Source of the DNA: Protula sp. h YS-2021
Taxonomy: Eukaryota; Annelida; Polychaeta; Sabellida; Serpulidae
Assembly: GCA_949752745.1 (NCBI GenBank)
Contig: OX457028.1
Location: 22,304,352-22,368,351, forward strand
Length of the DNA stretch: 64,000 bases
Direction: 5' to 3'
Shown: positions 61,154 to 64,000 of the stretch, piece by piece
Numbering within the stretch: position 1 is the stretch's first letter
How the letters are laid out: every line of letters starts with the position of its first letter
Program-made: the position numbers and the translations under genes
The notes under the pieces: generated by a model
Seen by the model: the letters and a program-made list of their open reading frames with translations, nothing else
The model's database searches: none
What the model was told of the DNA's origin: nothing

Positions 61154-61330
61154 TTTGTTTGTTTGTTTTTTGTGTTTTGTTTTTGTTTGTTTGTTTTGTG
61201 TTTTTTTTTAAAACTTGGAATACAGAATGAAAACTACCCGCTTATTGGTAAAATTACCACTCAGCGCGTACTGCATCTGCCCCCCCCCCCCCCCCTCCCC
61301 TCCAAATTACCATTCCCGTTTGTCCCTTTT
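61015..61330. repeat. Repeat R copy C, last visible part
   Basis: TTAATTATATGTC, 'cacagtt(a/t)t(c/t)gggtt(c/a)ccc' and 'actacccgcttattg' match 38,315-38,440, with a T/TTTTG-rich expansion (61,080-61,210) inside, then a C run. Confidence 0.75.
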
Positions 61331-61769
61331 TTGTGCGTTATCCACTTTGGACTCTGTTCGGTCTCTGCTTACCTCAAGAAAAAACAATTCGAAGCGAAAT
61401 ACTGGCAAAAATATCCTATTATTAATTTAGTCTGCATCAAACTTTTGGTCTTAATTAGTGGTACGCCCTTTTCGGGTTAATTACTTTTTATGCAAATTAA
61501 TCACGAGACGGATCATTGATATTACTAACAGAAAGAGAAAAATGATCAAAACTCACCCTTTAATATTAAATATATGTCATCTCTAAGTATATTATTTTTG
61601 AGATATCTCTGACTGAATCAGATACAACGCTGACTTATGTGGAGATACCTTTAATGTGCAAATAATGTTCAACGATGTTTTCAAACTGATTGAAAACACT
61701 TTTATAATTCTTGACATTGTTTATTGAGGCTAAAAACGACATAATTTTATCATAACAAGACTCAGCTGA
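61331..61769. other. Spacer, no gene seen
   Basis: No repeat or domain recognised. Confidence 0.4.
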
Positions 61770-62035
61770 TAAGTAATGAATGTAAGCTGTTGAGATAAGC
61801 AATGAACGTAAGCTGTTGAGATAAGCAATGAACGTAAGCTGTTGAGATAAGTAATGAATGTAAGCTGTTGAGATAAGCAATGACTGTAAGCTGTTGAGAT
61901 AAAAAATGAATGTAAGCTGTTGAGATAAGCAATGAACAGTAAGCTGTTGAGATAAGCAATACATGTAAGCTGCTGAGATAAGCAATGAATGTAAGCTGTT
62001 GAGATCAGCAATGAATGTAAGCTATTGAAAAATGA
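61770..62035. repeat. 26-bp minisatellite, about ten units
   Basis: GTAAGCTGTTGAGATAAGCA plus ATGAAT/C repeats with few changes. Frames on the minus strand (AYLNSLHSLLIST) reflect the period. Confidence 0.93.
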
Positions 62036-62056
62036 AATGAAAATCAAAATCAGAGT

Positions 62057-62625
62057 AGTAGGGAAACAAGAGTTCTGGGCCAGGAAGTGACGCCATAATG
62101 ACGTCATGAAGTCAAGTACATTAGAAACGGCAGTTTTACCACAGGAAGTGACGTCATAATGACGTCGTGAAGTCAAGTAGTGTAGAAACGAAAGTTCTGC
62201 GAACAAAAGTGACGTCATAATGACGTCATCAACTCAAGTAGTAGAAAAAAGACAGTTCTGGACCACATATGACGTCATAATGACGTCACAAAGGTGGTCC
62301 AGAACTGTCATGAGAGTTTTGGACCAGATGGTGATTGATAGAGTTCGCGCCCGTGAGAATGATGTCCTAATGACATCACAATGACGTCACAATAACGTCA
62401 TAATGACGTCATAGGGTGTTTTGGAACTCTCATGAGAGTTTAAGAACACCTGTCAATCATCGTGACATAATGAATCACGTGACCAATGAAAAGCCAATGT
62501 AATCAATGAAGGCCCGCCCACTTTCTGTCTATCACTTGTCAATCATCGTGACGTCATGATAATGTGACCAATGAAAAGCCAATGAAATCAATAAAGGCAA
62601 TGAAGCCCCGGAAACATGACCTGGC
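62057..62625. mobile_element. Polinton-related terminal sequence (second, diverged element)
   Basis: Begins AGTAGGGAAACAAGAGTTCTGGGCC, close to the Polinton tip. Contains many TGACGTCA sites, two copies of CCAATGAAAAGCCAATG, GTCACGTGACC-like and GCCCGCCCACTTTCTGTCTA blocks of the TIR. Internal GACAGTTCTGGACCAC (62,250) and GTGGTCCAGAACTGTC (62,293) are inverted tips facing each other. It lacks the ETS 18-mer array. No Polinton gene follows before the window ends. Confidence 0.75.
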
Positions 62626-63200
62626 AGAGGGAGATCCACTGATTCGTCAACGCTGGGCGGATTATCTCTCAACTCCGATGCCGTTGACGCCGCTGTATAC
62701 GGTGGATATTTGCCTGAAGCGAGAACAACTTGGTCTGTGTATTCTCCGGCACGGCTCTCATCCCAGGTTGACTCCGAGGCAGTCATCTCGGTCTCAGAAG
62801 AGCATTAAGTTGGGAGGAGCATAGTCTCTTTAGTTGCTGCGACAACGAGAGGCACAGTTGCCTTTCTGATCACACCATCATTGGAGGATTAACCAGACTA
62901 ACGTTTTGGGCTGTCATACCACCACCTTTTCCTATGGTGCTCCTTGTAGAGGGGTGGCGAAAGGACAAGTAAAAGCCATGAGTCTCCCACAAGTACCTCC
63001 CACTTGTTCGTGCCTTGGAGACACTTGAAAATTAAGTTTTACCTTCCGACTGTTGCCCGAATGGGCAGAGCTTGATGGCTAATCTCAAAAGCCCTAACTG
63101 GCGATGACTTAGCTAATGAGGAGGGAAGAGAGAAGGCACCTTGGATGCTGACAGCGATTTATGGCACCTACGCTCGCTGTTTGCAAAAATATTTGCCAAA
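62626..63200. other. Unassigned, less AT-rich segment
   Basis: An 86-codon plus-strand frame (62,564-62,824) passes QRWADYLSTPMPLTPLYTVD and has even codon use, but it has no recognised domain. Base composition differs from both flanks, so it may be part of the related element or an unknown repeat. Confidence 0.35.
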
Positions 63201-64000
63201 AACCAAAAATCTGAACGAACTCCTTGAACATAGTCTACTGTCTTGAAATTCTAAGTAAAGGTTGCATCCATTACTACCTACCTATTGCTTTTTGGTGATT
63301 GGACAGAATCATGAAATTCTAAGCAAAGGTAACAGGCATTATACCTGCCTGGCTATTCTCCTTTTATTGGCTAAAATTTGGTGGAAATTTTATCGAAAAA
63401 ATTCAGTAAAATCTTAACAAATTCAAATAACCTCCTTGCGTTGCAATTTTACTTAACTGTATGGCATACTTCCTGAATGGCTGCTATAATTTTACTGAAT
63501 GGCTGAAAATTGGCGGAATATTAGCTAAAAACTAATTTTCTAGAAAAGTTTTCAGTTCCTAGGGTTTTCATGGAAACGTTCTAAAATTTTGGTAGAAGGT
63601 AGGGTGCACAATTTTCCCCCTCTCTGTTACTTTTAGTGAATCGGCATAACTTGGCGGAAATATTTGAGAGAAACCAAAGAATTTTCAGTAAAATATTAAC
63701 CAACTCCTTGAACATAGCGGTGAAGTTGTCATAAATACTTACTTGGCTGTTACTACTGCTGACTTGAAAAAATGGCGGAAATATGAATAAAATTTCTTTC
63801 ATAACCTACCCAAGAACTTTTGGTTAAGATAACGGTCATTCGTAATTAACTTGCTACAGCTGTTTTTTTTTTTGTGATTTGAAAAAATGTCAGAAATATT
63901 GGTGAAAAAACAATTTGTAAGCAAACGTTAGGGATATAATCTGACTGTCAAAAATTTAAAGAATGGAAGCGGACGCTAGTACTTACCAGACTAGTATTTT
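63201..64000. repeat. Strongly diverged tandem-like repeats
   Basis: 'aactccttgaacatag', 'ttcagtaaaat.ttaac' and 'ttggcggaaatatt' phrases recur four to six times with irregular spacing. No gene seen. Confidence 0.45.

Noticed and set aside
61635..62218. Minus-strand frames with AYLNSLHSLLIST repeats
   Set aside because: Product of the 26-bp minisatellite and the CRE-rich repeat, not a protein.
62564..62824. 86-codon frame as a host exon
   Set aside because: Starts inside the Polinton-like terminal repeat and matches no family I know. Not supportable.

Overview
The window reads as non-coding genomic DNA of a eukaryote, most likely a marine invertebrate (lophotrochozoan or mollusc-like). It is AT-rich, dense in repeats, rich in long G or C homopolymer runs, and has no recognisable host gene. 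The host guess rests on many 'pearl'-like elements (tandem 150-220 bp cores, an ACGG/GACGGAC-type microsatellite, a hairpin 3' end), which are best known from bivalves. It is an inference, not a taxonomic call.

Region 1-29 kb is a mosaic of non-autonomous repeats. It holds several pearl-like families, a tRNA-derived SINE with a 13-bp target duplication (12,064-12,330) and a truncated second copy (18,105), and a regular 82-bp satellite (13.0-14.26 kb). It also holds a ~137-bp tandem family rich in AGGTCA motifs (3.0-4.7 kb), several smaller minisatellites, and the C-terminal remnant of a hAT transposase (25,393-25,572).

From about 27 to 61 kb at least three copies of one non-coding repeat, called R here, lie head to tail, each opened by a different insertion. 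Copy A (27.5-29.07 and 37.05-37.56 kb) holds a pearl-like element and a 7,975-bp DIRS-like tyrosine-recombinase retrotransposon. Copy B (38.0-41.0 kb) holds a short TIR element and two hairpin elements. Copy C (42.7 and 59.7-61.3 kb) holds a 16,948-bp Polinton/Maverick. The uninterrupted copies act as empty sites and date the order of insertion.

The DIRS-like element (29,075-37,049, minus strand) keeps three long open frames: an ORF1/gag-like protein, RT-RNase H with a methyltransferase-like tail, and a tyrosine recombinase. It has inverted terminal repeats and an internal complementary region carrying both element tips joined head to tail. It looks recent.

The Polinton (42,768-59,715, target duplication TAATTC) has ~0.53-kb TIRs. 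A plus-strand block holds a protein-primed PolB and four small proteins. A longer minus-strand block holds accessory genes, integrase, packaging ATPase, capsid-associated proteins, penton, major capsid protein and protease. The blocks converge on an AT-rich minisatellite near 49.7-50.1 kb. MCP, ATPase and integrase are open, while PolB, protease, penton and another late gene carry stops or frameshifts, so this copy is not autonomous. Notable and possibly undescribed points are a degraded NADAR/YbiA-like gene, a predicted 5' intron in pol packed with forkhead-type motifs, TIRs made of ETS/CRE/CCAAT/E-box arrays, a family of PC4-like small proteins, and ATGA start-stop overlaps through the late block. 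The tip of a second, related Polinton lies at 62,057-62,625.
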